Assembly: GCA_013397845.1 (NCBI GenBank)
Contig: VZTG01009303.1
Location: 1 to 64,000 of the forward strand
From: Melanocharis versteri
Taxonomy: Eukaryota; Chordata; Aves; Passeriformes; Melanocharitidae
Direction of reading: 5' to 3'
DNA length: 64,000 nucleotides
Part shown: piece by piece, positions 29,601 to 43,979 of the stretch
Layout of the letters: every line of letters starts with the position of its first letter
Position numbering within the stretch: the stretch's first letter is position 1
Made by a program: the position numbers and the translations under genes
The notes under the pieces: generated by a model
What the model was told of the DNA's origin: nothing
What the model saw: only the letters and a program-made list of their open reading frames with translations
Database searches by the model: none

Positions 29601-32600
29601 ATTGTGACTGAAAGATGCAAGGCCACTTCCCTTGTAAAAACTGAAAATTTACAGTAAATTTGTACTCAGCTTCTGAAAGCCCTTTTTCCAGACTAGACAT
29701 AAAATACACCAATATTTTAATCTTTTGTTTTTTAAGAGCTCCTGGGTTTTAACTTGTTCTGGAAATGTCTGGGAAGCTTCTGGAAATTGCCATTTTTCAG
29801 TGAGAGGAGTGGGAAGTGAAGAAACTTGAGCAAAAAAGGAATGGCAAAAGTGGCTAAAACTGAACTTGATGTCACAGAGTTTTGACTCTAACTTTACAGT
29901 AGTGTTTCCAAGGGAAATAATAATGGACAGTGCAAAGGCATTTACATTTTTTGAAGTTACATGGTTGATTTCCAGGTTTTTAGAGTGGTTTTGTTACTTT
30001 TATTTTTCTAGGGAGGTATTAGTATATAGGGTAAAAACTTTCTTCTGCCTCTCCAAGGAATGTGAATGCTCAGAACCCAAAGGAAGGAGGAACAGGAGTA
30101 TATATTAAATTTAAAAATTGAAACAGAGACAAAAGGTTTTCATGCAGAGAAACAGTATTTTAAAATTATTCTGTTTCAATTCAAGTTTCACATGTAGAGA
30201 GTTAGGGAGGTCTTGATGCTAGTAGTGGTGGCCAAGTGACTTAAGGAACATATTTTCTAGTAAAATTCCGGCTGCAATTTGTTGAAACTGAAATTGACCT
30301 TTCCCATCCACTGCTCTAAGAAGAAACTCTGAAAATGGATGTCTTGAGTTTGGCCTTTCTCATGTTCCCATGAGCATTTCAGCTAGCATCCATGATAAAA
30401 GCTGGGGATTTTCTGATGCCAGGAGTTGTTCAGTTGAAACTACATTGTGACTGGAGGCCTATTGGAAAGGAAATGCTAAATGGCCCTAGATTTATATAGC
30501 CTAAAACCAGTTTCTGTTGATGTCCCTGCAGGATTTCCTACCAGCCAGACACAGGCCTCCAAGGGCACTTTGCAAGTGAGAAATTATCCTCAGATGCCCT
30601 TTAGCCAGCTTTAGTGGCCTCTAGGTGAGACTGAGTTCCCTCTTCAGTGTTCGTTTCGCTGCTTATTGTACTGGTTGCCCCTCTCTGGGTTTTGTCACAC
30701 CCAGCATTTTGCAATCCAGTAAATGGAACTCACTTTTTTGTCATGTTACTTGTATGAACCGTGAGCAAGGAAGCAAAAGGAGGTAGATAAATGGGGAGGG
30801 AACGTGTGCACTCTTGCTTTAGGCTGGAGAGACAAAACTCTTGGTTTCAGATCTAAGGTCTAGAAAAACTGTGCTACTTTCTTGTTGATACGGGCTCATT
30901 TTGGGCAGAAAGGGAGACAGGCAGGAAGGAGACACAGGATCAGAAGGAGACTCATTAAATTAATTTGAACTCTTTAAATTGAAATTGTCAGTTTGGTTTC
31001 AGTTGTTGTAAAGGCTGATTTTTTTTTTCTTTACATAAAGCTATTTTCATAAATTTTTTTTCAGACAATATTTGAATGTAGTAGGCCAGGCCTGGCACAT
31101 CAGATTTATTTTTAATGGAAAAAAAAAAAGTTGAGCTATTGTAGGATTGTCAAAGGAATGTTCCAGTTAAAAGGAGATTGGCATCAAGTGATTTAAATTT
31201 TCCAGAATGAACCTACAAGATGAACAGTTGACCTCTTCTTTTATGAGAGCTTTTCTTGACTGTTGTTCTGTACTCATGTGTTCTCTGTGAGTGTGCATTA
31301 ATGTACACAGACAAGCCTGTTAGAATTTTATCTGGTGCACTAGTCCCGCCACAAGACACAAGTAACATTTTGGACATCTCTGTTCCAAACAAACAGTAGT
31401 TCTGTACACCTCCTAGTTATACTTTAATCCTCATTTCATGTGCTAGTGATGGGGTTTAAATGTGCTCATTTTTCTTTCCCGTGGAGTGCTTTTGGTTAGG
31501 TAAAAAATATTGCTTAATCCTCTAAGTAAACTGTGGAAGCAACCTAAAAGAAGATGCAAAGGACATTAAAAAGGTTTGCTTTTCCAAAAGGAAAGGTTTT
31601 GCTATAATCTCTGAGTTTGGGGGGTTTTTATTATTTCTAAACTAATGAAAAGAGACCTGTTTCTCATAAAAACAACTATACATGGACCAATTAAATCAAG
31701 GGGTTTTGCTTAAGTTTTCAGGAAGTCCTTGTAGAGATGTTCCTAATGGAAACTATGGGCTGTTTCAGACTGCAGAAATCTACTTTACTTTTCCTGCTAG
31801 TACTCCATCCCAGTTATATGAGGTTTATAGATTCTATCGGCTGACAATGTCATCTCCTACCTGCCAATCCATAAATGCCAGCAGCAGTCTGAATAATTTG
31901 CACCCTCTGCAAAAGGCTGACCCACAGACCTAGTGGCACACAAAGACCTTCCCGGTACACAGACTATCCAAATAATGAGAAGTTACAAACTTTTAGGTAT
32001 AAAAGTTCACACTGTGCTGTTGGGGGTCTTGGTCAGATTTGCTTCTCAGTCAGAGAACTGGCCACAGCTGTAGGTACATTACTGATAGTGAAACTATTGA
32101 GTAGGCTGCAGGGAGGATCAGATCTGGGATAAAGCTGCTCAAAAGCTGCATAATTACACTGGAATATAAAATGTGTTACAAGGTTTGATAGGTTTTTGAG
32201 GTTTAAGAGAAAGGAGAGTTAGCTGAACGCATGAGCTGAACTCATCTGTCACTGTAGGATGTTGAAAAAAAATTAAATCTCTGTGGTTTGGTGTTGCATG
32301 AAGGGCTCTTTTGAAAACTGGATATTATGGCTTTTAGCTGCCACCCATCTGCAGTTCTGCACTGGCACAGAGATGAAGGAAGTAGCTGGGGAGCTGGTGC
32401 AGTGAATGATGCTAATTGCTAGCAAATCTGAAAGGGTTTGTGTCGTGCAGCCATTACAATTGTGGAGAGTAGACTCAACTACCCAGGACATCCCTTCCAG
32501 AGCAGGTCTCTTACAGCTTCCACGCTAAGTACAGAGTAATACTCTCTGTGTTAAAGGTACGGTTACACTGAAGCTGTTTCGAAGCCTGGTTTTCTACACT

Positions 32601-35330
32601 TGTCTGCCCTTTTTCCTGCTGTTGTTTTAAAACATCATCATGTAAGGCTCCAGAGAAGAAAAATCTGAGAATAGTGAAGTATTTGAGGTTAATCATTTTA
32701 AATGAGGCATTTTTGAAAGCTCCAGAAGTTGGTAGTACCTCATCTTAAGTGTTGTCCGTGGTCAGTAAAGGTCAGAGCTATCCTTTCTCTGTGTGTATGA
32801 GGAAGGATCAGATACAAATACCTACGAAGAGTGTATCTGAACAGGGGGCACTGGAATTTAAGTGTACACTGTTTTCAATTAGGTTTAAAACTTCCTTCTA
32901 TAAGGATTCTGTGAAACTAGATGTTAAAGAAAGCTTCCTTGCAGAATTTTTAATTAGGAGCTTCAAAAGAGGAAGTGTTTGGATACTGTAAGAAGCCCAT
33001 AGGGAAGAGATTTAAATTAGTAGAATGCTTTGAAAGCACTGACAATTTATTTTTAAAAACTACTGCAATTCTCATAAAATTAAGGGGTGATACTTCAGCT
33101 TGTCACATTATTTTTCTTCATTGCTAACCAACATATAAACAGCATAAATTGTTTCTTCTGTATGGAAAACTGGATGTTCTTATTTAATTGATCATTCTAT
33201 AGTCTGTTTGCCTGTATGCCCATCCTGGAAGAGGAGAAATAGTAAAGCTATAGGGTGTGTCTGTACTGATCTGTTCGGGTTCTTACTTTGTTTCAATATA
33301 TGCATCAGCCCTGTCTGTGGAATATTGTACTACTGCTGGTGCCACACCATCAAGAAAGACTATGTCTACAACCAGATGGAGTCTGGGAGACTGAAAAGCC
33401 TCCCAAAGACTGACTTTGCTTTTAAACTGGGATTTTTTAGAGAGTCATTGAGAAATTGCTGAGGCTTCATGATTCTGGGTTTTTTTCTGTTGTTACAAAT
33501 TTGTCTACAACTGAATTGCACTTAACTCAATCTTTATCTCTTGAGCTACAGTAAGTAGATAAGCCATGTCTCATGACAAAATATGTAACTAAGCTGTCCA
33601 AATCAAATCAGGTTAGACAGTCTTGTAAAGTTCAAAAACATATTTTCTCTGAGTTGTTGTGCTGTCAAGTATTCTCTGTTTTTGTGGACTTGCAAGAATT
33701 AATCTTTAGCCTAAGCAGTGTACTTTGGTCCAATGTCTCCCAGGTTTTTGGGGACATGTACCTGACAGTCCTGTGAGCATGTGGCAGGAGACTAGAAATG
33801 GTCCATTTCTGCAAGTCTACATGTGTGAGCTGGTGGGAGGGACACTGATTTCAGTGTGAGGTGTCAGAGGGTGAAAAAAAAAGGTGTGATATGCAATGCT
33901 AGGGTCTCTGCACATGTCTGTTGTTTGTGGGCAGCCCTTGGGTAGCGTGGAGGATGCTGAAGGGTGTGTGGATGGATAACCATGGAATGCTGTCCTAATC
34001 TGCTCTGACTTGTCAGGCTCAGTGGTCCTACAGCTGTGCCCTGCTTCAGGCACTGGAGCTGCTGCTGCAACAGAGTCAAGGCCATGTTGTTTCCTTTTAC
34101 TGAACAAAAAGGAAGACTGTTCTTCCCTTAAAGTAAAAGTTAAACTTCAAAGTTGGTAACTGTTAAAAGTTGTATTTTGCTAGTGACGGCAGTAAAAATT
34201 ACTTATCTGATATGCAGGTTCCTCTACCACCTCTGTAGGGTTTTTCTCTTTTGGCTTCATGACTATGTGTATTTTCTTAATATCTAATGACAAAGACATC
34301 CCTGGGCGAAATTCTTATTATGGACATTTCTAATGGAATTGAATTCCAGCCAAGGATCACTGTTCCCAACATGCATGAGGAGGGGGGAGTTCCTACCAAC
34401 ATGCACAAAATTAAATCCCACAAAGTTCTGGGCTAACGCCTTCCCCCTTTATCCTGGAAATGGTCTTGGCATCTCAGGTGGAGCCCAGTGTTAGCAGCAT
34501 TGGATAGGAAGGCATGATCATATGTGTGAGAGAGGGAGAGAAGCTACACACACACTTCATTCAAGTAATTCCGCCACTGCTGAGCTCTTCAGCCACCTTC
34601 TTGTGCATTTTTTCATTAAATCCACTAATAGATGCACAGGTATTTTTGTGACATTTTTGCTCAAGGATATTCAGTGTAACTGCTCTTGAGAGTTCAGTAT
34701 CTGATTCCTCAGTGCTTTGCTGGTGACCTGGGGTTTTTGAGAGCTTATGCAGTAGAAGGTGTTTAAAGAGACAGATTGGAAAATCATGCACATGCTGCCA
34801 TGACAGACAAACTCATTTGAGCTTTTCCAACTCCCTCATTCAAAAATAAACAGGAGTTGTCTTTGAGGCAAGCTGTTGTTCTCTGTTAGAGCTGTATGCA
34901 TACTTGTAATTGAGTAAGCAGTTCATAGTGATTAGGCAGAAATAGGGGGAGGGGGTTTGTTTGTCACAGCAGTCTTATGTTTTACATCAAGTTCTCAGAA
35001 TTAATTGCTCCTGTGTGTATTTTCACTGTCTAGTAGTCATCTTGTACATGCCTTGAAGAAGGGGTGGGAAGTTTCTAACATCCTATAAAAAGCTGCATGT
35101 CCACTTCCATGTCCTAGTCTCATTCTGTGCCCATGGTGGGTTGCTCTTCCAAGCACCAAACACTTTCTTACATTTCCCTGCAGTCCTGAGGAGGAGCAAT
35201 CTCAGCTGGCTTTGTGCAGCTGCTTTCTGTCATGGAGCTCCCCAAGGAGAGGTCACAGCTCTGCAGCATGATCAGGCCAGAGAACAAGGTTTTGGAAACC
35301 ACTATCTTACACTGAGTCTTCTGGTTTAAT

Positions 35331-35370
35331 ATTGTATCCAGCTGGGGAGTATTGCATCCAGCTGGGGATA
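35331..35370. repeat. Tandem duplication of a 20-bp unit
   Basis: Two adjacent copies, attgtatccagctggggagt and attgcatccagctggggata, match at 17 of 20 positions. It is a small local duplication with no obvious function. Confidence 0.85.
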
Positions 35371-36639
35371 CCTCTGCAGCATGATTGCTCTAAGGGATTT
35401 GTGTGGTGTTGGACGGTTCATCTCTAAATCACCCTTCAAAGGATGTTCTTCCTGATGTTCCTTAGGAACACAAGAACTGAAATTTCTCTCACCATAACAC
35501 TCTTGCTCATTCAATCCAGTATCTGAGTGAGGCTGTTATTTCCTTCTTTCAGGCTTGCTGGAAGGAGAGCACACTGCTGACACAGGTTTTTAAAATATAG
35601 ATAGGAAAGTTCAGTCACAGTAGCAGTCCCTGGGATAGCCCATGGAAGCTGAGATGCACAGGACTAAATCATAAGGTTATACTGCTTGGATTTAAAAATC
35701 TCTTTATTCTGCCAGCCTACCAATAGGCCATGTGTTGTACAACACACAATAGTACATACAGCATTTAGCTCTGCTTTTGTCTCACACCTGCTGTCCCTTC
35801 AGAGTTTTGAATGGCTGGAATTGTGACTAAAGGTGTTTGCTCACTGCTTAAAGGGTGTTTGTCTCTCCACATCTCACCTTGGCTACTAGGATAATCTTTG
35901 CGAGATCCCTTACACACCATTAACATGACAAAGCATGATTTTTCTATAACTTTATCACTTCATGCTCATTGTTTTGCTGTAACACCAAGGAGCGCTGGTC
36001 ATTCAGCAGCTGTTAAGAAAACCAAGTAAATAGTCCCCGTACCACATCTGAAGTTTTAGATGTATAACAGCATGGTTTCTGCAGGGACAGCTTGCAGGTG
36101 TTGAATGCAATAATTTATTACCAAAGGCAGCTAAGGTACTTGAGAATCAAAACTGTCATGTACTTGCACCCCTGTGCTTCACTGTTTTTTAATCTTTTCC
36201 CTTCTTATGAGAGATGTCATTTTCTGATTTTCAGTCAAGTACATGAATACTTTTGCATGTTCTAAATAATAATAATTTGTACCAGTTGGTACATTGAATG
36301 AAATACCTCCACATTTATTTATGAAACTCCCTCTGGGATCAGAAGAACATGATGTCCTGACCAGAGGTGCACCTGGTGCAGTATTTGGGCACTGAAGATG
36401 GCCAGTGGTGAACAGTAAAGGAGGGTGTGCAGCAGCATCCCACTGTCCCTCTCTCCTTCTAGATAGTGGGAAGGCCTGGAGGGAGAAAGGAAAAGCAGCT
36501 TTGCAAAGGTTTAAGAGGCTGGATGCCCTGTTGTGAAGGAAGCAGAGTGGTTCTTGTCTGTCGGTGAAACAAGAGGAGAGTGTGAGACTGAGGAATGGGA
36601 TCAAAGATGGAATAAAACACTTTGTAGTGAATAAAATCT

Positions 36640-36728
36640 AATAGGTGACATCCCTGCCTATGGCATGGGGTTGGAACTAGATGATCTTTAAGGTCCCTTC
36701 CAACCCAAGCCTCCCTATGATTCTGTGA
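36640..36728 (+). mobile_element. CR1 3' tail fragment
   Basis: A short sense-orientation CR1 end. It contains 'ttggaactagatgatcttt', 'aaggtcccttccaacccaa' and the terminal 'tatgattctgtga'. Only the last 90 bp or so of the element is present, as is typical for severely 5'-truncated insertions. Confidence 0.9.
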
Positions 36729-37818
36729 AGACCAGATGTGCAGATAAACTATGAAGAACCTTGAATGTGGGGATGAGCTGAACCAAGAGCATAAAGTGCA
36801 AGAGACAGTGTGATGATTCCATTGACTGTTCTGATAATCTTTGTGACCAAATTTTGACTGAGTTTCCAGTGGGAAAGAGGAAAGACTCATCACGTAATGA
36901 GAAAATGATGTTGCATATCTAGGCCACAGAAGGAGTTTCTCTGCTGGTCCCAGGGCAGGAACATGATGAGCATGATCCATAAGAGTGAGAACAAAGAGGA
37001 AATTATACTGAAAGAAAAAATATTATATTTCCTTGCATCATACCTGTCAGAGGCATGTTTGCTGTATCACAGAGAGGGTTGGCAGCTCCCCACTAAGACA
37101 GCTGATCAAAAGTTCCCAAAATATCAACCAGTCTCTCACAGAGAGTAGACTGATCTCCAAAGTGTTGGCTACTAAAGTAATGTTAATATGTGCTGTAAAT
37201 TTCAAAGGCTAAGTGTTCTGATTCTTGGGTAAAATCCCAAGGATTTAGTATACGCTCATTAAAGATAGATATACATGTATATACAATGGAAAAAAAAAAA
37301 GTTTTACTTTTCCTGCCAGTTGGGCCCAACTGCTTCCATACAATAACATCTGGTATGTGTTCTGCCCTTTTTTTGCTCAGCTTTTCTGCAAATGTGTTTG
37401 CTGTCTGCTCTCTGTGTTATATATCCTTATTTGGACTGATTTTTTTTCTTTCTTTTGGAGAAAGCATTTGGGTGCTGATACTTTCTGCACTCTCTCTGAA
37501 AATTAATTTATTGGTCTTACCAAAGCACAAAATGTCTTCTCAGGTAACTGGTTTATTGTTTAAGTACAACATGCTCCAAATTTAGGCTTCAGAAAATTAG
37601 TTATATTACTAATAAATTCTCCATTTTGATGCTTGGCTTGAGATACTGGGGTGTGATTTCCAGATGACAATGATGATGATGTTAGCCGTTCATACCGCAG
37701 GAGGTTTGAAGACAGGGAACCATGTCTTTGGCTGTTTTTCATTAAGAGATGCTGTATATTCTTCCAAACGTATCCTAGAAAAAAATTTTGTTGCCCTTTT
37801 ATTCAGTAGTAGTAACCA

Positions 37819-37835
37819 AAAAAAAAAAAAAAAAA
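37819..37835. repeat. Poly-A run
   Basis: About 17 consecutive A on the plus strand in intron 6, with no recognisable retroposed body directly upstream. Confidence 0.9.
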
Positions 37836-39254
37836 GTTTACTTTGGGAGAGTCCTTTGTGTTTTACATCATGTCCAGACCCATCTATCACGTCTCTCAAT
37901 CACTTATGGGTTTGGTGCAGGTCAACATATTTTTGAGGTGTCCTCTTGAATTAATCTTGCCAGGTCATGGCATGTGGTTCTTTCCCTGTGTGCTGGTGTC
38001 TGGGTATTATTTGCAAAATGTTTCAGACATCATCTGCTTTACCTCCTGGAAGAAGCTCTGTTGCCATTAGTACATTCGCACAGCTCTGGCTTGTTATTTA
38101 CAAAAAAGACTAACCTTTCCTTCCAAAAGCAGTTACCATGCTCAAGTACTTGTTCCCCTTGCTGCTCAGATAAATCTCCCTCTGATTCTAGGAAACAGCA
38201 ATAAAATATTTCCCCAGTGCTCTGTTCTCAATTGTAGCCAGCCAAACTTCTTCATCCGTTTTATTAGCCTCTGTGTACAGAAGGACTGCATTAGTAACAA
38301 GGGGGTTTATAACCCTTTCTCCTCAAATATATCCCCACTGTTTCTTTTGCATTAGAGATTTTATAGGCATTTTTTTACATGTATTTTATTTTATGTTATG
38401 TTAGTGCCCGTTCTAGTGTTACAATTCTCAAGATGATATGGAAGGAATTTGAGACTTGTAAAATGATCCAAGGAGAAATATGGGATGATTAACTTGAGAA
38501 TAATTTTAACAATCAGTAATGTTTTTAAAAGAAGGGGTCTTAACAATAAATTTAATTGGTATTGTTGTGAAAGGAGTTGCCATTTGAGGTAATAATTTCT
38601 TAAGATGCTCTTCCTCTTAGACTATAAACAGCAAAGTGATGCAGTGGCAAGGCCACAGTAGGAAGTAACAACAAACTCTGTAATGGTAAAGTGCATTCTT
38701 GGGCAGACAAAGAAAAATAGAGGACTCTAGATATGTCTCTCTTATAAATCAAATGTGATGCATTGTGTCCTGGTTGTTCTGATACTGGAAACAAAATCTG
38801 AATAGCACTGCTTGCATTGGTATTCTTCTGTGGCTTCAAGCTGAGCAGAATGTGCTTTGATAAAGATCCCATATCAATGCCTCTAATGACTCTGGTTATA
38901 TTTTCTGATCAGGTCCTCAAAGCTCTAGGAGATGGTCACATTTCTGGTTTCTTATGAAGCAAAATCCTTCCAGACACATCTGAATGTTTTCTTAGAAGAA
39001 GTGAGCCCTAGACTGGAATAAAGTTCATAGTAATGCATGCATTTTAGATACTAGTCCAGATCTGAGAGGATAACTAACACCAGAGATTTCATGTTTTTGT
39101 TTAAATCTGTCTTCACAAACTGAAAAGTTCTGAAATAAGGTGTATTTCCTTGCAGTGAGGATGTGAAATGAGTAATAGTACTTCTCTGCTTATTCTCAAA
39201 TGGGTGTAATAGCAGAGAGCTACCCAAAGGTCCGGAGAAAGAAAAAAGTGCCAT

Positions 39255-39312
39255 CTTATATATACCTTATATATATTTATTTTTTTATATATATAAACCT
39301 TATATATATTTA
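39255..39312. repeat. TA-rich self-complementary tract
   Basis: The tract alternates TATATA blocks with 'ccttatatatattta' and 'taaaccttatatatattt' segments. The last block is a direct repeat of the first, and many TATATA stretches can pair. It is probably an imperfect dinucleotide repeat. Confidence 0.75.
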
Positions 39313-40256
39313 ATGCCAAGAAGCTTTTGTTGTTAACATTTTAGTGTGGTCTCATTTTTCTGCTGATTTCCTGGACGCAAATTGCTTATGGACGTTTTAG
39401 CCCAGTTACAAGCTTTTATAGCTTTTACAGCTTGGTGAGCTTGGGGGGAATCTCAGCCTCTGAGGCAAGCCAGAGCAATTTTAGGAGAGCCTCATGGCAC
39501 AGGGACATCAAAGGACAGTATGAGATGTGGCCTCCTCGGAAGGAGCGCAGTGGTGAGCAGGAGTGAGGCCTCCACGAGTGCAAAGTCCACCAGAGCTTGT
39601 TTTTCACCCTTGAGTGGATCATTGCAAGTATATCTCAGCTGGTGCCCACGCCTGTATGCTTGGCAGAGGAATGGGTTTGTAAATGCACTTTTCACTCACT
39701 GTTCAATGCTTAGCTCCCTCCCAAGCCTCTTGCAAGCAGTATCAAATTCTTAGAAACCCATTGTCTGACCTCTTTCTTTTGGAATATTTATTAGTGTACA
39801 ACAGCTTCAGACTTACACCAATGGTTACGAATAGCAGGAGCAGTAGATAACTATTACTAGTGTGCAGTCTTACTGTTTTCAAAGTACCAGAGTAATTAGC
39901 TCTTTTCATCCTTGTTTGATTGCAGTAATATTCAAATGTAAGCATCACTTGATGCAGTTTTCAAGAAGTAAGGGCTGTACCACCTTTGTGTAGGCCACTT
40001 CCAAATCTACGTGGTGATATTCTTCCCATGCTAGTGTAATTGATTTAAAATAATATTGGCTAGAGAAAAAGTTTGGTTAATTTCACCTCTCAAACAAATG
40101 TGTGTCAGGAAATACAAGTGAGTGGAAAAAGTCTGTCTGGACAGGCAGCATGCTGTGGTGTATTATGTTTCACTGACATGAGAGGAATGTGGCAGGAAGG
40201 TCTACAGTTCCCTGCTGTAGGCACTAAGGCTCTGGCTGGAAAGCAGCTTGGGATGT

Positions 40257-40282
40257 GCCTTTTGCTTCATTAAGCAAAAGGC
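40257..40282. repeat. Perfect 11-bp inverted repeat with 4-base loop
   Basis: The arms gccttttgctt and aagcaaaaggc are exact reverse complements around catt. It lies in unique sequence of intron 6 and has no known role. Confidence 0.7.
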
Positions 40283-40478
40283 TTTCTGCCTGTGGCAAGA
40301 AGTGCTGTAAAATGCAATGGAAGTATTACAGTGTGTATGGTTAGACAGGGTTGCCAATCTCAAGTATCTAAAATCACAAGTCAGATATTCCAACATAAAA
40401 TCTGTCTAGAAAATAGAGATTTAAGTTTTAAAATTCTTCATTTCCTTTTTGCCTCTTAAGCTTCATTTGTTTTTAAGT

Positions 40479-40516
40479 GAAAGCTGAGATCCTCACTGAA
40501 AGTTGAGATCCTCATC
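40479..40516. repeat. Tandem duplication of a 19-bp unit
   Basis: gaaagctgagatcctcact is followed directly by gaaagttgagatcctcatc, with three mismatches. It is a small local duplication. Confidence 0.85.
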
Positions 40517-43499
40517 TGACTTCAGGGCTTTAAGAAAAACAGCAAATTACAAAAAACTTGCAAAAGGGTCATAAAGGTTGTTAACAGTGAGTCAGGCATC
40601 TTCTGTAGAAGCTGTGTGATTGTATAAGCTTTGTCATTGTAAATAGGATCTAAAAAGCAGGGATGCAAAACGCAGGCTAAGCTCCTGGCACTTGCAACCT
40701 AGTTGAGGTTTGCTTACCTTTAACAAACAATAATAACTGTGCTGGCTTGTGTTATTGAGCAGCCAGCCAGAAAAAAAACCCACAAAACAAACCAGCACAG
40801 TCTGGCAACCCTGTGCTGTGTGGGGGAGCCACGGTGAGGCAGTTTGTAGACCTTGCAGCCAGAGTTACCTACAGCTGATCTGTGTCTGGTAACTTCTGCA
40901 GCCTCCCAGGGTTTCATCCTGTGTGTGTTGGGGTCACTAGCAGGACTCCTGTTTACAGGAGCCAGCAGGTAATGCTGAGGGATGCATTACTTTCCTTATG
41001 TTGCCTACAGCTTCCAAAGAAATGTCAGTGCTTCCCTGAAAGGGAACGTATAAGAATGGTGATGTCCAAGTTACTCTCCCCACTCTGCCGAAGCTGTAGC
41101 TTTAGGATTTTGAACTGCTGCACTAGTAGCAAGCAAGGAAGGTGGAGTGCTCCTGTTTCTAGGCACTATCACAGTGCTGGAAAAGCAACACCTGGGTGTA
41201 GGCATGAGCGTTTTTAGGATCTTTCCTTTATTCCTTGCTCCTGCCAACCTGCACTTCAGTTCCAAAGAAGAAAAAATACAAAGCCCACCCTTTGCAAAGA
41301 CTAAGATCCAAGAATTTGAATAATCGTATAGGATTTGTAATGTAAAATTCGAGTTTGCTGGTTTGGTGAGTGGCTGCTGCTGTACCTCCATCAGATATTA
41401 AGTAGGTGAGCTGCAAATCTAGCCCTGTTCTATCTGCCTGTCTTGAATTCAGTTGAGACTGTTTTCTGCTGTGCAACCCTGGAAGAAACAACAGTTCTTG
41501 AAATAACATTTCAGCACTATTAAACACTGTTCGTTGGATGCTCTGACATTTGGTGTTGGCAGCTCTGCCTGCCTCTTCAGCATGCATCTGGCTGTCACTA
41601 TTCAGCCAGTCCTTTTCTTCTGCACAGCTAGTTCAGATGGGAAACACCTTGGTTCTCAAGAGTGCTCCAAGTGGTTGTTCAACATGGCTAAGCCTCAGGA
41701 GCTGTCTTGCAAATATAAACTTGCTCTTTAGCATAATTTTCATTGTTTTTAAGAATCCTGTTAATTATAGAGGAATGATAAATAATCCAGTGGTCTGAAA
41801 CCACATTACTATAACTCAGGGAGCTGTTACCACTAAAGATGATGCTTTAGGAGGTGTATGAGATGCTCTGATGTACTCTAGGATCTAGCAGTTCGCCTAA
41901 AGATTCAATGTCATTGAAGACCACTGAAGTCTGCAGGATGTATCATTCAGCTTGTAAATGCTTCCTCCACCTCCAGTGGAAACACTTATAGTCAGAAGCA
42001 ATGCTTTGAAATGTTTACTTATGTAATATTGAAAGGGCAGAAAAAGATAGAGATTTAAAGATGTCGTGTGCATTAATTATTTATCTTGCAATCAAGAAAG
42101 TATAAAAACAATCCAGGGTGAAAACTGGGAAGAATTGCAAAGGAAAACACTGACTCTTTCAGTTTGAATAATGCAGACCCCATTCGAGATTTTTCCGCAG
42201 AACATGAGGTCTAATCCCAGCACAAGTAAACACATGTGGGTTTTTTTCCTATAAAAGATATAAAAATCATGCTGCTCTTGAGAGGTGACTAATTGTGCTC
42301 ACTTAGCTTCAAGTGAATAATTAAACTGTGAGGAGTTATTATTTTTCTGGCTCCTCTGTCGTGTTTCTTACTTATTAATTCTTAGATATTCAACTTCTAG
42401 ACTTTTTAGCATCAATCAGGCTCTGCTTCTATTGTCTGAAAAATAAAATATGTAAAGGAAAAACTGCCACAGATTTAAATATATTGTATTGTTACAGTAT
42501 AAATACCATCATTGTAGTTAAACCACTTGAAAATATGAACCATCAATTTTTTCTCTCAGAGACTCAGCCACCTATGAGGGTTTTGTGCCTTTGAAAATCT
42601 CCCTAGTGTGCTTTGCTTCTCCTGATTGTTCCTGGAAGAAAATTAGCTTTTAGTCCCTTAAAATCTGTTGGCTTTATTTGCTGCTAAATATACACATGGT
42701 AAGTGCTGTGGGATCAAAACAAAAACAAGTTGCTCTTCCTATGCTTGTAGTTTTGATGTGATTTGCAGTTTGGCAGAAGTCAACAATACAGCTCTTAGTG
42801 TATTTGGGGTCATGGTGCATTGAAGTAGATCCCTTTAGCCTGGATCGAGAACCTGCAAGGTATCTTCAAACCAGGGGAAAGAGTGAATTTAAAGAGACTA
42901 GAAAAGGATGAGAGAAGCCACTTGAGAAGGCAGGTAGCCTGGTCCAAAGTCCTGGATATGTTTTGTCCTGGTCCAATGCCCATGTTGCTACTTCCAGACA
43001 TTAGACTAGTGCCCTCTTAAAAACATCCTCTGAGATTCTGTCGCTTAATGATGGTTTGGGCAGATTTTTTCCTGTTAGGAAGTTTTTCCTGATGACTGAG
43101 TTGCTCCACCAGGTGCCTGTGGCTTTGTCCTTAACTTGCTATCTTTGTGGGGAGAGTAGGACGATGCCAAGTTGAGGAAGTGAAAGAGGACGGACGGAGA
43201 GGGAAATTCTCAGGTGGTAGGAGGAAGTTCGTGAAGGACCTGGATGAAAAGCCCTGGGAGGATTAAGAGAAGAAAGTGTTACCCATCCAGGCTCCTTTTC
43301 ATTGTGTTTTTCACTGTGAATGGCTTGAATTTTGGGATATTTTTGAAGTGTTTTAGACAGATACTGAATAAGAGCAACGTTCGGAATCTAATCACAACCT
43401 CAGTGGTGGTGAGACCTCTGGGTTCCACCTGCAGAACTAAAAATTAGTAATACGTTAACAGAAAGGCATGACCTTTTCCTGTCTTTTCTACCCTCACAG

Positions 43500-43618
43500 A
43501 TGAACAGGAGCCAGCAGTCAGCAGTGATTCAGATATTTCATTGATTATGGCAATGGAGGTTGGACTGTCTGATGTGGAGCTTTCCACTGATCAAGACTGC
43601 GAAGAGGTGAAATCTTGA
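43500..43618 (+). CDS. RNF150: RNF150 exon 7: C terminus and stop
   Basis: The acceptor is CCTCACAG at 43492-43499. The first two bases complete the Asn codon from exon 6, followed by 38 residues and TGA at 43616-43618. The peptide starts EQEPAVSSDSDISLIMAMEV and ends with a Ser/Asp/Glu-rich stretch closing on EEVKS. It matches the highly conserved end of vertebrate RNF150 from memory. The SSDSDIS segment resembles an acidic casein-kinase-2-type phosphorylation site (inference). This is the last coding exon, and the 3' UTR follows without an obvious further intron. Confidence 0.97.
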
Positions 43619-43979
43619 AAAACAGAGATCCAACACTAAACTACAGGGGAGGGTCACAGGTAGGGACCGAGTCAGCTTTCTAGGATTTGGACCAGTCATG
43701 CACATGCCTCCAGAGCACTGTCACTCCTGCACACTCCATACTGAGATGGTCATGAAAAGCAATAGCAACAGTTGTGTCTGCCTGGATGCGGATTCATCAT
43801 CCACACACCTTTGTTTGGTTCACATGGGAGGTGGACGCTTCCAGTTTACCCACGTGCTTGAGAGCAATCATGGAACTCTCCAGGGGCTCATAAACATGCA
43901 ACTGAAATGACAGCTTGAGTGTTTTCTACACTTGTTCAATCAAATTTTTGTTGGTTTTTTTGAAAAGGCATATGTTTAT

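Larger units (their letters stand above)
19888..43499 (+). other. RNF150: RNF150 intron 6 (23.6 kb)
   Basis: This is the largest intron, from GTAAGT at 19888 to AG at 43498-43499 (tctaccctcacag). Recognisable contents are an LTR relic (about 25945-26620), a CR1 3' tail (36640-36728), small tandem duplications (35331-35370, 40479-40516), an 11-bp hairpin (40257-40282), a TA-rich tract (39255-39312) and a poly-A run (37819-37835). The stretches 19930-25940, 26625-36640 and 36730-43499 otherwise hold only unique sequence with short chance open frames. I see no cassette exon with convincing coding content. Confidence 0.88.

Noticed and set aside
42940..43140. Possible old repeat near 43.0 kb
   Set aside because: A few phrases resemble antisense CR1 sequence ('aagtttttcctgatgactga'), but the match is too weak to call by eye.
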